NCBI GenBank assembly: GCA_036571765.1
Contig: BROE01000001.1
Location: 6,382,818-6,446,817 of the forward strand
DNA: 64,000 nucleotides
Source: Plecoglossus altivelis
Lineage: Eukaryota; Chordata; Actinopteri; Osmeriformes; Plecoglossidae
Reading direction: 5' to 3'
The stretch's first letter is position 1, and every line of letters starts with the position of its first letter. The notes below the pieces were generated by a model. That model was given only the letters and a program-made list of their open reading frames with translations. It had not been told where the DNA came from and did not search any database. Position numbers and translations under genes: made by a program. This document shows positions 50,072-63,179 of this stretch, one piece after another.

Positions 50072-50234
50072 GCAGGAATTTCACAGAGTTATCTTTAACG
50101 GCTCTGATGCCAGCGACAAAAGAAAGGACACTCCTGCCATGCCAACAAGACCAGGCTGAGGGCACAGCCTTTATTGGACAGAGCAAAAGCGGGTGACAAT
50201 GAAAGGTAATGTGACCTTGGCCTAGCATTGATTG
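50072..50234 (+). promoter_or_regulatory. Duplicated upstream element, copy B
   Basis: Counterpart of 35905-36040, in the same orientation (CAGGAATTTCACAGAGTTAT at the left, GTGACCTTGGCC at the right). It lies some 220 bases before the myosin remnant at 50451, so it is best read as the surviving upstream region of a lost third myosin gene. It could still act on neighbours. Confidence 0.5.
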
Positions 50235-50450
50235 TCTATGGACAGCTGTTGCCTGTTGTGGTCCCATTGTTCCGCTGACATTCAACCTTTAGGTCAGCTT
50301 CAAGGTCAGACAGATCGTTTATAGTATTGTTACTTACAGTAAAACTGTCCAGCTCAGCTTGAGTGTCTTAATGCTAGTTCTCTCTGCAGCCGTATCCCTC
50401 TGCTGTGCAATATTTGAATCCCCCCTCTGGTGACTCATAACTTCACATTT

Positions 50451-50616
50451 CAAGAGCTTGAAAATAAGGTAAAGGCTGAACAAAGATAAACTAACAATTC
50501 TGTCACAGGAATCAGAAAATATGAGAGACGCATTGAGAAATATAAAGGAGGGTGTAAGCCCACACTAAAATAAGACTTTCTTAGTCAACAAGCCGTGTTG
50601 TGGGCTCCAAGGTTAG
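50451..50616 (+). pseudogene. Remnant of a third myosin heavy chain gene
   Basis: From about 50453 the DNA reads ELENKVKAEQR, a stop, TNNSVTGIRKYERRIE. This aligns with coding exon 34 of the two intact genes (VRELESEVESEQKKG, then GIRKYERRIKEL). After about 50 unrelated bases, 50584-50611 carries GTCAACAAG ... GTGGGCTCCAAG followed by GTTAGT, the two ends of the QVNKLRAKSRDVGSK coding segment in exon 36 with a gap, and its donor. Exon 35, the rest of the rod and the whole motor are missing. The in-frame stop and the gaps make it non-functional. Confidence 0.8.
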
Positions 50617-53600
50617 TATATTTAGAGTTTGAAAGCAGACATGGATGATTCTATAAATATACATTTACTTAAAGAATACATTTACAAAGATTAAGTTAAC
50701 ATATAACTGCAACCATCACATTTCTGGTGCTACTAGTGTGTCAGTGAATTCCCATTCTGCACACTGCACTGCACTGAGTTCAAAGAAGAGGGTTAAAAAT
50801 GAAACATTTTCTCATTGGTCTGATGGCACTGGGCAAATACTTATTTGTTTTTCTACCATGGAACCCAGGCTGTCCTTTAGGTTTTCAACCTGTTCGATAC
50901 ATCGTTTCATGATAATTATCTTAAAGTTAATTTCTTGTTTATTATTTGATTTCAATGTCTTATTTCAGACTTAGAAATAATTGGCCCAACTATTTAATGA
51001 TCTAACAACATCCAACCTGAACACAAACCCTTAAACTATATTGTATTAGAATAGTTAGATATATTCTATTTACTAAAGGATACTAAAATGGCAGGTTTAC
51101 CTTGAGTGTTTTTTTCTTTGCAGCAGGGAGTCACTTTTTACTCTTTAACCTCCTTCCATGTTCCATTAAGAGCCGCTGCATTCCACAATGGGGTCTCAGC
51201 AGCAGATATGCTGGAGACAAAACACAGTAAATGTGAGAAACACTGCACACCTCTTTCCAGTACACACACTTATCCAAGCAATATTCCAATGACAGACAGA
51301 TCATCAAAAGCTGTGTGTGAATGTAACACAACCCCTCTTCGAAAAGGCGAAATCGCCAACCTTATCCGTCAATTACAGCTTCCTGGTTGAGGATGAGTAG
51401 CCCGTTTTGTAGCATCATCTGCGGTGTAAAGTGTTTCTGTGATGGTCCTGAGAGAGAAACCCTGAAGACCCTTCAGATCCAGCAGCCTCAGCTTAATGTG
51501 GGACTGTTAGCAAACAGAAGACAAACTCAAGGTGGAGGGAACCGCCACTCTGGCCTTGAAACCTCTTACATCATTTTTTTAGCCTAACAATAGCCTTCTC
51601 TGTAATCCTAGCCTGATCCAGTTTCACACTTAAGTGAGGTAAGATATTTCACAGTGTTTCTGACCCATACCAGGTAAAAGTCATAGACAAGGACTATCAA
51701 CAGCTGGGAATGGAAACATTTCACCAAAAGTTGGGCCTAGAATAGCTCGTCCTTATGGCTAAGAAAAGAGCTGAGAATGGTTGACAAGGACTCAACATAG
51801 TGTAATAAATAGTGAGCCAGCACTGTCCTTTGATTTCTTTCATGTTGATGACAGTGGATAGTTCTGTTGAGGGGTTATTACTGTAAGTACTTGGGTTGGT
51901 CGTAATTACTTGATTACCAATCTGATTTTAGATGTTCTGGAGCCTGGCTACTTCAGTCACAGATGTAACATAAAAAAACACAATTTCAGTATGTGATTAA
52001 TATATGTTGTTTCCTGGCAACTCACCAGTGACACCACTCAGGTCCAATCCCCTAGATGATATCACTGTTACAACCTGGTTGATAATCTCATCAAGTGGTA
52101 ACATTGACAGAATATCCTATCTCACAGACTTGAGTTCATGTACCCAACTGTCTCCTTAAGGCTTGCAGCTGTCTGTAACAGTAAGTCAGGCATCAAATTT
52201 GAAGAATAAATCCAAAAGCAAGTAAACAAGTCAGTCGATATCTTATATTATGCACTTCCACTATGAAAACCGTGTCAGTGACTATCCTGGGCTCATATAC
52301 TGTGCGATGATGAAGGACAGGTGAGTGAGGATGGGAGACTGAAAGCGGGAAGCAGGTGTTCCCCTTCAAGTAGCAGGACATGTGAGCACTAACAATGGTG
52401 GCATGGTGTGAAAAGACTGAGGCAGGTTAAGTTACAGTCATGACATTTGGAATGTTGCGGCCAGTTGTGTCTTCACTTGTGGCTGTGGGTCAACAATGAA
52501 CATTGTTCTGCGTCACAGTCGGCTCTCCTCAATCAGTATGTGATCAGCATAAGAGTTCACCTCAGAGTAGCCTTAAAGCAGCTGCATATACTGTATGGAA
52601 CCCATGCTTGTTCCCTTCTATTCGTAGAGCTGCACATGTGCGACAAGGTGGAACCTCATGGACATCTCATGGACTCGTGGAATTTTTCATGTCGTTCACA
52701 AACAATAACAGAGGACAGAATCACAGAAAATTCTGGAAAACACATGCATGTTTTGCTTTTCTTTTTATTTCAGGATTAATATTCACATCACTAGTTAACA
52801 ATTAATCACAATGAACATATCTTTCATACCAAATATTCATTACATCTCAATTCAAAGGGGGAAAAACAATGTATTCTATCTATGACAGATGTCTCTACGA
52901 TCCATAGTCTCCTACATGCTCTTATGGTGTGCCTTATGGAATACACACTGCTGCAGACAGGCCTCTGCTTGAAGAGGGACAGCTACAGGCTCCTAGTTGC
53001 TGTGCAGGAGCACTACTGTACGCACCACATGCCAAAAGACAGTTACTGTTAGTCTCAAATGGTAGGAAGGCAGGGATGTCTACACCACGTTTAGGGCCGG
53101 TGTGTCAGGTGCCGCATGTGAAAGCACGACTTTTGACCTTTGACCTCACAATTCCCGGGTCCTGTTTCTGTTCATAGCCACTCTGCTGACCAATAACGTG
53201 ATACGTATTTAATAATAAAAATAACTGTATACTGTAGTGTATGCAACCCTTATCCGTGTTTTAATTTTGTCAAGCAGTTTAGTTTACTCAAGTTCGTAGT
53301 CTAAATAGAGAGTGCTTTCTTAGACTAACCATCTCTGAATCCAGACTGTTCCTAGTCTTGTCCACTGTCCCCATACAGGACTTGACACACCTCATAGTCA
53401 GTACCATTGGATTTAATAAGTCGTTTCCCAACGCGGTCTCTAAAACTGAACAAAATCTTCATACATATGTTCATAATCTTGCATCTTTAATACATTACAT
53501 TTTAAAAACATTCTTGTACTTCAGCCCTTTAAAAAAAAGGCAGACTCCGAAAAGAAACAAATACCCTCCGTTAATGGGCTCATGAATGTGAAAGCTGCTC

Positions 53601-53812
53601 TCCTATCCACAAAACCCAGACAGCAACATTTTTAAATACCGTTTTGCGATAAAAACATGTGAGGTGTCTATTTACAATTGACTGTATGGAGACTAGAGGC
53701 AGGTGTGGGTAGGGGATGGTGAAGTGTGTCCAGGTATTTGGAAATGCTGGAGGGGATGAGCAGTATATTAACCAAAGTGACTCCAAACAGGTACACGGAG
53801 AGCTGACTGCAA

Positions 53813-53873
53813 GTGAGTTGACCATCAAACACAACAGTTGACCGTCAAACACGACAGTTGACCACCAAACTCA
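53813..53873. repeat. Short tandem repeat, about 22-25 bp
   Basis: Three imperfect copies around AGTTGACCATCAAACACAAC (GACCGTCAAACACGAC, GACCACCAAACTCAAG). Confidence 0.8.
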
Positions 53874-55203
53874 AGTGAGCTCTATACCATCACCGACTAC
53901 AAACATGACCAATGAGATGAAGCCACCATGAAGAACAGATCTGATCGTCCAATCACACCGATAGTTCACTTCTACTCAAGACACTGATCACCAATGCTCC
54001 ATATACACAAAGCTGGGCGTTCAAAGTGCTTACATCTTCTATTTTCATCCCTCCTGTCTGGGTGTATTTCCGGAGACAGGGGAGGAGGGGTTGAGTGGGG
54101 CTAAAGGGCATGTTTGGGGCACAATACCTTGCAAAAATCCTCATAAGGTGCTTGGTTTTATTCTTGACATGTCAATCACTTGCTAATTGATTATCTAGGA
54201 GTGCCATAGAGGATCACTATTGCTTTGTGTAAAATGGATATGAAACAAAGTTACCATCCCTGTTTCTATCACTGCACATAGTTGGGTATAATATTATACT
54301 ATCAATCATACAGTGGTCCATCATCATAGTATGTCACAACACAGTTGCCAGCAAATGTATCAGAGTTGGACAGCAGAGAGCCAGGGTGCAGGTCACTTCC
54401 TGCTCTGAATAGGCAGTAATACCACAGCTACACCATCCCATGCTGTATTGTTTTTCCTAGCCCACTGTCTGGAGAGGTGAGATACATAGTCTTCCAGTCT
54501 TGATGAGCCTAAGTTTCAGTGCTTCAAAGGCAACAGTGTGCCTCCTATCGTGCTTAACCGCAGGAGTGATCAGAGCTGAAATACGGGCTTTGGGCCTTTC
54601 GGCTTATCATGAGACCATCGCATCGTCGATCCGCTACACTACTGTCCACTCACACATACATACTATTCTACACCCTGTCATTCAAAAATCCAGTTTGAAC
54701 TACCCTGCTTCTGTTTCAGAAAACCTACAGTTAGTTTGCGAGGATGACTCATTGGTTAAATAGAGGAGAAAGCCTGCTAACTTGGTGCCCTTTCCTGGCA
54801 CAATACTGTCAACATGAATGTTGGGAAAGAATATTAGCAGCCAGTTGAATTGCATCCTATTTAAGACAGCTCAGTAGTTAAGACAGCTACAAAAGTTCCA
54901 GTGTTACATTAAGACTCACAGTTTTTAACTGTGATTCAATTTCAAAACTTTAATTTGCCTCTATTGTAGTTTAAATCTCTATCACAAATGAGTTCTTCTT
55001 GCATATAACCTTTCACAAAGTTTGGTCAAATGTTCCAATCTTGATCACTCTTGGAAAATAGGAATTGGTCACTTTCACAGGGATATCTCAGCCATACTAA
55101 CTAAAAGAGGGGAGGGGATTTCATACTCTGATATCTGCCAATCCTAGGCATCCAGTCTCAGTCTAGTAACCATGCAGGTCCTTTCATTCTTTCATTCATT
55201 CAT

Positions 55204-55205
<2 letters not shown>

Positions 55206-55260
<55 letters not shown>

Positions 55261-55278
55261 GTCTGTCTGTCTGTCTGT
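55206..55278. repeat. (CT)n followed by (GTCT)n
   Basis: About 25 CT units then five to six GTCT units, a compound microsatellite. Confidence 0.95.
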
Positions 55279-56681
55279 GACTGTACCAGACTGTAATTAA
55301 TGTGTGCATGAGTAGCAAAGGATCTTAAACCCTCAGCGAAGACGGCTGTATTGCTCTCTGAGAGACGTGAAACATTAAGTGGGAAAGGGTATATTGATGA
55401 TGGAACAACATAACGACACAGCCCATTGTTATACAATAAATTACGTAAAACACAATACAGAGTTTTTTTTTCTTTCTTTAGGAGAGAGTTGTTAAATATT
55501 CTACCGGTTAAACAGCCTACAAGGTTCATATTGTTGTGAGTGCTGTTTCGGCGTGTGTGCTGGGGGTGGTGTTGGGGGGTTAGGGGTGGGGGGTAGGGTC
55601 ACGAGTTTACAGAGGGGAGTCTAGACATAACGTATTATTGGCTAGGAGTACAGGGGCATGGCTATGCAGCCCCTGTCATTGGGATCACATGACAGTCCCA
55701 CATGCTCACAAGGAGGGGTGCATCTCTAATAGCCATATACAGTATTATGGACCGTTTACACTACATCTCAGGAAACCTCTGGGGTCCCCATGGGGACAGT
55801 GTTACTACACTCATTAGAAGGGATAGGTAAGGCAGATCTTTACCAGTAGGGCTAGGCCAGTTTCTTAGATAGCATTGGCTGGTTGTGAGTCTATAGTGAG
55901 ATAGACATTACAATACGGTGACAAACTGTGAGTGGATGTAGTCATTGAATATACACAGTTGTGGTAGTGCTGAGGCTAGAGCTAAGGCAGGCAGGGACTC
56001 CCTTGTCTCTGCGCTGACATGTCAGTGAGCGTCTAGGCTAGTGGGTTCACTCCGAGGTCATCTACTCCACTCATCACTGCAACATTTAGCCAGGGCCATC
56101 CAGGGAAGGCCAGAACCACACTGAACACCACCACAGGTGACACCTGTGGCTGCTCTCTCAGGGTGGGTTCTACACTCACTACTAAGCTGGAGAGACTAGG
56201 ACAGAGAGATACCACAAGGGAGAGAGAGTGGTGAGAAGAGATACTGTGTATGGTTGAGGTAAAAGCAGGATCTGGGAGCAGGAATGTGCTTGAGTCCTCG
56301 TCCTGCTGGCATCCAGTAGTTTGCCTCGTGGCTGCTCCTTGGCCGGGCTTGGGGGAGAAGGAAGGTCTGGGCTGGGGGAGGGGGGCACGGGGGTCTGGTG
56401 GGCTGGGAGAGGAAGCTGGCGGACCCCAGAGTAACACTGAGAGAGGTGCTGCGATGGGGGTGAGGGGTGGGCAGGGAGATGATGTCTGCGCCGTGGGTGG
56501 AAGCGAGCCTGTGCATTCTGGCCAAAGCTCAGAAAGGGAGACTCAATCTTCAGAGAGCAGGTAGAGGTGAAAAGAGACAGGAAGAGACAAAAATAGCAAA
56601 GAGATGACAGAAGAGAGAGACAACGATTAGACATTAAACAACCCCTGAAGGTCTGTATACACGATTGGCGTGACGCATCAT

Positions 56682-59600
56682 TCACTCGCACTCAAAGCAC
56701 AGCATGCAGGCTATTTTATGCAATCGATTTGGACCTGTGAGAAATGGATGGGTATAGAGAATGCAGAGGTACGAACTTGTCTCAGAGATGCGTTTGTCCA
56801 TGCCCAGGGTGTCCCTCAGGTCCCCAGACTGCTTCAGCCCGTTCTCCTTAGTCATGCTTCCTGGAGGTGCAGCTGGAGCACCACTAGGAGGGGATGTTTT
56901 CCCCCCGGCTTTCTCCTGCGCCTCATCGGTCTGTGGAAACAGGAGAAGGCTTTGAGAGAGTGGAATACACCGAGCCAATCGTGACCTCTAGTGGACAAAA
57001 CATCTCAAGGCAATGGGAGCCCATCACAGACTCAGCTATGCCTGAAACGTGCATGACATGAGTTAAAAAGCTTTTCTGACTTGGATGATACATTGGATAT
57101 CATCAACCCCACCTTGTGGTCTCCATTCCCTATCTCTTCACCAACGTTCTCCAAAGAGCCAACCTTGGACTTGGCCTTGATGTTCGCCTTGTTGGACTCA
57201 ATTTTGACATCGCCACCTCCTGGGGAAAGTGAGGGTTAACAGACAAGACAACGTAGAATGGAAATGAAAAGAACAGAACAGAAAAGAAAAAAAGGAGAAT
57301 ACAGGGCAAGTTTATTTAAAATTCATTTTCCACCTAAAATCTTGCGTCTTGCAAAGAGGGATTTCTCCCATCAGGATGCTAATTATTTCACCTGGCTTGT
57401 GCTTGATGTTATCCTTGGAGCCACACTTGGAAGTCACCTTGCTAAGATCCACTTTCTTACTCAGGATCTGGACCTTGGAGACAGCACATACACACACACA
57501 TGCATGCACAAACACACACACACATAAAAAAAACTCAGGCACATATGCTATAAGCGTTGGTGGAGATCGGACCATGGAAAAGACCTTAGTAACCTTTAGA
57601 TCTCACAAACGACTTACTTTCACTTGTTAAGCATAGATACTTAACATAGTTAAGGTTAGGTTTCGTTTCTAATGCAGATGTGTTTTGGTTTGGTATTCAC
57701 CTAAGACATTTGACTGTGTTGCAATGCAAAAGAGTAAAAACAAGGCAGGTATAAATCTAGATTATTTCAGCCCGGTTAGTTTGCATGGAGAAAGCTTGCA
57801 TGTACACCTGCAGTACAGAAACAGTGTACAGTGTATATGGCAAATGGAAAAGTCCAATGCTATATAATTATGGAGCAAACAGCCACTATGGAACACCATC
57901 CTTGACTCAACATTAACCTCTTAACCCCCAGACATTCAGGACTGAACGGGTGAAAACAACATGGCCGACATTCCACCCAACCTATCAAGCAGGTTTCTGG
58001 GCGCAACTGCCATTTGGCCTCAGTCTTTCCAGTCAGTAAGATGCGCTGGGGTGGGGTGGGCAGAGCGTGGGGGAGGTGGTGGTGGGGGGGGAGGGTGCTG
58101 GGTGGAGGTTTGATGTTGAGATCCGGGGCAGGTGTGGTAGCTACTTACGTTGCCTCCTCCAGGGACATGCTTGATATTGTCTTTGGAGCCGCAGCGCGAG
58201 GTGATGTGGCTGAAGTCCAGTTTTTTGTGGACTATCTGAACCTACGAGACAGCACAGCAGCACAGGGACATGTGGTCACTAGGGACTAGCATTAGTGAGG
58301 GATGGGGGGTGGGGGTGCAGCAGCCAGCATGAAAGAGTGAGTGGCCTCTGAGGAGGTTAACACGTTAGCACGCTGTAAGTAGCATAAACCTTTAGGAAAG
58401 CTGGAGGAAGCAGCCTAAGTGTTAACTTAAAATAAGCTTTTATCAATGGCTTTGAGATTGTTGCCAATCATCTGTACAAATGTTGCGAGAAATACCAAAA
58501 CACACATACGCGCACGCACAAGCTTGCATGCAAGTGCTTTTTCCATATCTACTTCCATTATCATCATCATTTTGCAATGGTGTTGTTACATTACAGAAAG
58601 CCTCGGAGTCGCAATGGAGCGTCTGTGTTTAGATCTGTAGGCAGAGAGGCCTGCTGGGTAAATGAGTTTACAGCTCTATGATGACGCAGGTATCATCATC
58701 AGAGAGGGTGAGTCATCGTGCTGCTCACCACAACGCACGGACCGAGCCACGATCTATCTGCCTCAATGCTCAGACTGCTCTTCAGCACACCCATACACAT
58801 ACACACACACACACACATTTATGCACAGATACACTAACGCACATGCAAACGGCTGACAGGTTGATCTCACACATTTAAATGTGTTGTATGTATCACAGAT
58901 GTTAAATGACAACCACTGGCCAGTCTGCCTAATTCCAGGCTGCGTCTATAGCTCCTGCCTGCAGTCTCTCTGCAGAGGACTTGTCCTGCTTAGCTTCATC
59001 CACACAAAGGTGATGACGTGCAGGGGAAATGACAGGTCTCCAGGTGACAACGTCCAAAAGCAAAGATAACAACAGTTCTGCGACAGAATACAAGGCCTGT
59101 ATTTCAAATTAAGTCGTTCTGACAAGGCTAGAAGTAGCGACAGGTGTAAGTAAAGCAAAAAAAAAGAATTTGGTCTGTCAGTCTGCAGACTGTCCGTCCA
59201 TCCGTCTGCCGTCCATCTGTCTGTCTGCGGGTGTGTGAGGTGAGGTGAGTTGTGTCTTTGTGCGCATGTGGATAAGCTGTGCAATATGTTTGGCACCTTG
59301 TGTTAAGATGCCTAGCAGTCACTATCAGTACATTTATCAGAGGAGTCAGTGAAGATAGCGGATGGGTGCCAGTTAGGGTGAGTCTGATGGTGGAGGAGTG
59401 TGGGGAAAGAGGTGGTGGTGGTGACGATGGGAGGGACTCACTTTGGCCTGGCCGGTCTGTTTGGCATCGGTCTTGCCCTGGCTGGAGGAGACCTGGGAGG
59501 AGACAACCACCCCTGGGTCAATACCAGGACATAGGGCTGCTCGGCTCACTAGCACCAATCAGGAACCAGGATAATGGAATGTATGGCTCAGTAGCACCAA

Positions 59601-60071
59601 TCAGGACTCAGGGTAATGGAAGGTGTGGGTCAGTAGCCCTGATACGTTATCAGGAATACTGAGACAGATGAAGGGAAGTGAATGCTTATGTGACACCTGT
59701 CCAGGACAACAAGGGTTTTGTGTGCACACTGGGAGAGCAGAGTCAGACATATTCATCATCCGTCTGCCTGTGTGATGCCCTCTCACATTTTCTCACTATG
59801 ACAGACATCCTTGAATAGAAGGACACTGTCACAACCTACAAAAGAAAACAAGTCTACCTCCCAGTGTGCACCAAGCTATTGGCAGGTAGTAGACAAGATG
59901 ATGTGTATAGATGCAATTTGTTTTCCCCCACTTGGCTGGTGGATATAGGTGACGGCAGCTGGGGCCCAAGCTGCTAGATGGAAGGAGGCAGCTGTCAGCT
60001 CGCATATAGAAAGAGGAGAGAGGAGACAAAGAGAGAGTGACCGGCATGGAGGCAGTCTGTGATGGAGATGT

Positions 60072-60102
<31 letters not shown>

Positions 60103-62236
60103 AGGAGAGAGAGAAGGAGAGAGAGAGAGGGTGGAGGAGGGTTCGTCGTGGACGGTGAGAAACAAAGGGAGGTTGATTATCTATGGAATGGACAGATAGA
60201 GATGGAGCAAGGGTGAGTTGGACAACGTGAAGACAGACAATATAACAGAAAGACGGACTGATAGAGATGCTATTTGGAGAAGGATGACTGCATGCAGTAA
60301 TGATAGAGTAAAAGAGTAATGCTGCTGGTGATACGAAGAGAGGGTAGCTAACTTCCCTTGTAGCAGCTGCGAGGAGGGAAGGAGCTGCAGATAATGAGAT
60401 GTGCTTGGTTCTTGATTTCCCTAATAACAATGTGCCATACTGAAATAGCACTGGTTGACATACAGTAAGTGTGGAGAATAGGACGAGGCAGTTTGCTAGG
60501 GGCTTCTGAAGCAAACTTTCTTTGGGACTTTCTGTCTCACACCCCCCCCACTACACCCCCCCCCCCCCCCCCACCCAACTGGGCTGCTTTGGCATATTTA
60601 CACCAGACCTGGGTCAAAGATGTTGTTTAGACCAAACTGGGCCAATGACTATCTTAAAAATGTTTAACATTAGATTTCATGAAAGTGGATGACATTTAAA
60701 CAGGGCTGCGAAACCAACTAACCAGTTCCCCAACTGCTAATTGTGAGACGAATCAAATACACCTTACTTTGAATTGTTTTAGATCATTCAGGAATGTGAT
60801 TGGTCAGATTCCCCTTTATAGTTCCCTGCCACAGTAGCATAGTTCTCCCTCGGGACATTTCCCTTCCCTGCCGTGGGTCCTCTTACCCGTCCTCCTCCAG
60901 GCTGGTACTTGATGTTGTCTGTGGAGCCGATCTTGGAGCGCACATTCTTCAGGTCGGGGGTGGGTGCGTTGAGGGGGCGGTTGGTTCTGGGGGCGCGGGG
61001 GACAGGAGGCTTCTTCTCTGGGATGGTCTGTTTGGGCACTGGGGGCTTGGTGATGCGCCGGCGGGGCTCCTTGGCCTCCCCATTAGTGACGGGGGGAGTG
61101 GGAGGGGCTGCGGGGGTGCGGGGAGCCCGTGGGCGAGGGGCTGAATGGACAGAGAGAGAGAGAGGCAGAGAGAGAGCACTGGTGAGAATAGAAAATAGGT
61201 GATTTGTACAATGTCATGTGGAAAGGAACTAAACCAAGTGCAATATGGTGGCAAGGTTACCTGATGCAGGCTTGGGTGTGCTGGGTTTCTTAGCTTCTCC
61301 TGTCTTGTTCTCAGTCTTACTGGCTGTGGAGAAGGACACAATACACAGACCATGTATTCATGTTGCACGTAGATCCATAATTGAAGCATTGAAGTGTGTG
61401 CCAGCATGTTTCTTGGACTTAGCGAGCCATTCTTACCTGGTGAGACATTCTTATTGGTAGATGCTCTGGTGGAGGGAGTGGCTTTTGGCACAGGTGGACG
61501 GCGCTCAGCTGTGCCATTCTCTGTCTGAAGATGGAGAAAATAAGAGTGAGAAGACAATGGAAGACAGGAAGCCAAACAGAGGGAGAGAGTGGCTGTGGAG
61601 GATAGAGAGATCAAGCATGGAAGAGATGACAGGATATAGGACAAGGAGATGGAGGAAGAGAGGTGTGGGGAAGAGAATAGGAAAGGTAAAAGCACAAGCT
61701 AGCCAATAGTCAGGGGAGGTCGGATCACCTGATAGATTGGTTTCTACAGGGAAGAGCCAATCAATGCCTTTGATGGCCATGACACCTCAATGGCGAGGAA
61801 GGCACAGACTCACCTTGGACTTGGTGTCCCTGGGGGTGGAGCTTGTGGGGGTTCGGCTGGTAGGCCGCTTGGCCCCAGCCGTGGGAGTGGGTGCCTTGTT
61901 AACTGGGGTTTTTTTATTGGCCGCTTCGTCAGTGGACAGGGAGGTGGGCCTTGTTTTGGCTGAGTTTGGCTTGGTTGACCCTGCAGCAGGCTGGGTATGA
62001 CGTTGAAAACACGAGACGAGAAAAGACAGAAGAAGCCAAAGCAAACACAGATGACCGTGGGAGCATGGGCGGGCAGCGGAGTTTCCAGTCAGGAATCACC
62101 AGATGATACAAATCATAAAATCATAAGTCAACTCAAGAACATCAAGAGAGCGGTAGCTAACATGGGGAAAAACGCTCACTCTTTAAGATCTCTCTCTCAT
62201 TTCCAGTCTCTCCCTCTCTTTCTCGGTTTTTCTTAC

Positions 62237-62327
<91 letters not shown>

Positions 62328-62926
62328 GCACACACCGGAGCTAGAAGTAACAGTTGCAGAAGCAGCTTGCATAGAACTCAATGGGAACATTGTCAGTCCG
62401 AGCCTGGCCCCTCATGTTCCTGAGCCTACCTTGGTCTTACTGTCGGGACTGGCCAGGTTTTTGCTCCCGTTAGTGGTAGGGGATTTAGCCATCCCTTTCC
62501 CAGTCTTCTCCTCCGTCTCTGCTTTGCCTGTCTTGTCTGTCACTTTCTCTGCAGTTTCCTTTTTCTCTGTCTTCTCGTCCTTGTTGGTCTTCTCTGGCTT
62601 GTCCACTTTCTCAGCTTTTTCAGTTTTGTCAAACCTTTCCTCCTTCAGGATGTTCTCAGACTTCTGGGTCTTGTCTGAGTTGTCAACCTTCTTGAGCGGA
62701 TCTTCTTTCTCTTTCTTGTCGAACTGGTCCAATTTTTCTTGCTTGTCCTGCTTGTTCTCAGACTTGTTCTCAGTCTTGTTCTCAGTCTTGCTCTCAGTCT
62801 TGTTCTCAGACTTGATCTCAGTCTTGTTCTCAGACTTGTTCTCAGTCTTGCTCTCAGTCTTGTTCAGGTTGTCCATCTTGGGGAAGAGGTCTGCCTTCTC
62901 CATCTTCTCTTTGTTATCTGCTTTCA
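56682..62926 (-). CDS. map4: Microtubule-associated protein 4 (MAP4), 5' part off the right edge
   Basis: MAP4 binds and stabilises microtubules in non-neuronal cells and muscle. Exons on minus, 5' to 3': 62430-62926, 61814-61990, 61437-61524, 61261-61323, 60887-61140, 59442-59492, 58149-58241, 57392-57473, 57113-57219, about 56682-56930. The first is Lys/Glu-rich with internal SKTENK/SENKTE repeats (62750-62870). A Pro/Arg/Lys-rich region follows. The tau/MAP4 repeats are NVRSKIGSTDNIKYQPGGGR, then VSSSQGKTDAKQTGQAK (inter-repeat spacer), VQIVHKKLDFSHITSRCGSK with DNIKHVPGGGN, VQILSKKVDLSKVTSKCGSK with DNIKHKPGG, and GDVKIESNKANIKAKSKVGS with LENVG. The spacer and the GDVKIES block favour MAP4 over tau. 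The tail LRDTLGMDKRISETS matches the human MAP4 end (QETSI). The frame stays open to a stop at 56682, and whether a further splice sets the true last residues is unresolved. Confidence 0.88.
59527..59640. repeat. About 55-bp repeat in a map4 intron, two copies
   Basis: TAGCACCAATCAGGA ... AATGGAATGTATGGCTCAG recurs as TAGCACCAATCAGGACTCAG ... AATGGAAGGTGTGGGTCAG. Confidence 0.8.
60079..60130. repeat. (GA)n simple repeat in a map4 intron
   Basis: GAGAGA tract with a few GGA interruptions. Confidence 0.9.
60556..60572. repeat. Poly-C run
   Basis: Seventeen C in a row inside a C-rich stretch (60540-60575), in the map4 intron between exons 60887-61140 and 59442-59492. Confidence 0.85.
62237..62330. 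repeat. Compound (CT)n(CA)n microsatellite in a map4 intron
   Basis: About 33 CT units with two TTT interruptions, then about 11 CA units. Confidence 0.95.
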
Positions 62927-63131
62927 CTACGAAGAAACAAACGCAAACAAAACTATTGTTACCTCAGGCAATAAAACTGGTCACAACCTTAACCCTGACT
63001 TTTGGTCACGCCGCCAAAACTTGCTGTGTTCAAACACAAATACTCAGGCCACCAACATACACATACATTGCCAGCACTTAACACACCCTGCGCTCAGAGC
63101 CACAGCTACAGAGAGCCTTTGAACAAGGACT

Positions 63132-63179
<48 letters not shown>

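Larger units (their letters stand above)
50650..56650. other. Intergenic region, myosin cluster to map4
   Basis: About 6 kb without a recognised gene. The right part (roughly 54150-56680) may include map4 3' UTR on minus; an AATAAA on minus near 54157 is one candidate end. Repeats inside it are listed separately. Confidence 0.55.

Noticed and set aside
51106..51390. 94-codon plus-strand ORF after TTTCTTTGCAG
   Set aside because: Considered as a last exon of the lost third myosin gene (CAGGGA resembles AAGGGA), but the following residues do not match the myosin tail.
59876..60514. 212-codon minus-strand ORF
   Set aside because: A Ser/Leu-rich shadow of the (GA)n tract within a map4 intron; no start context or homologue.
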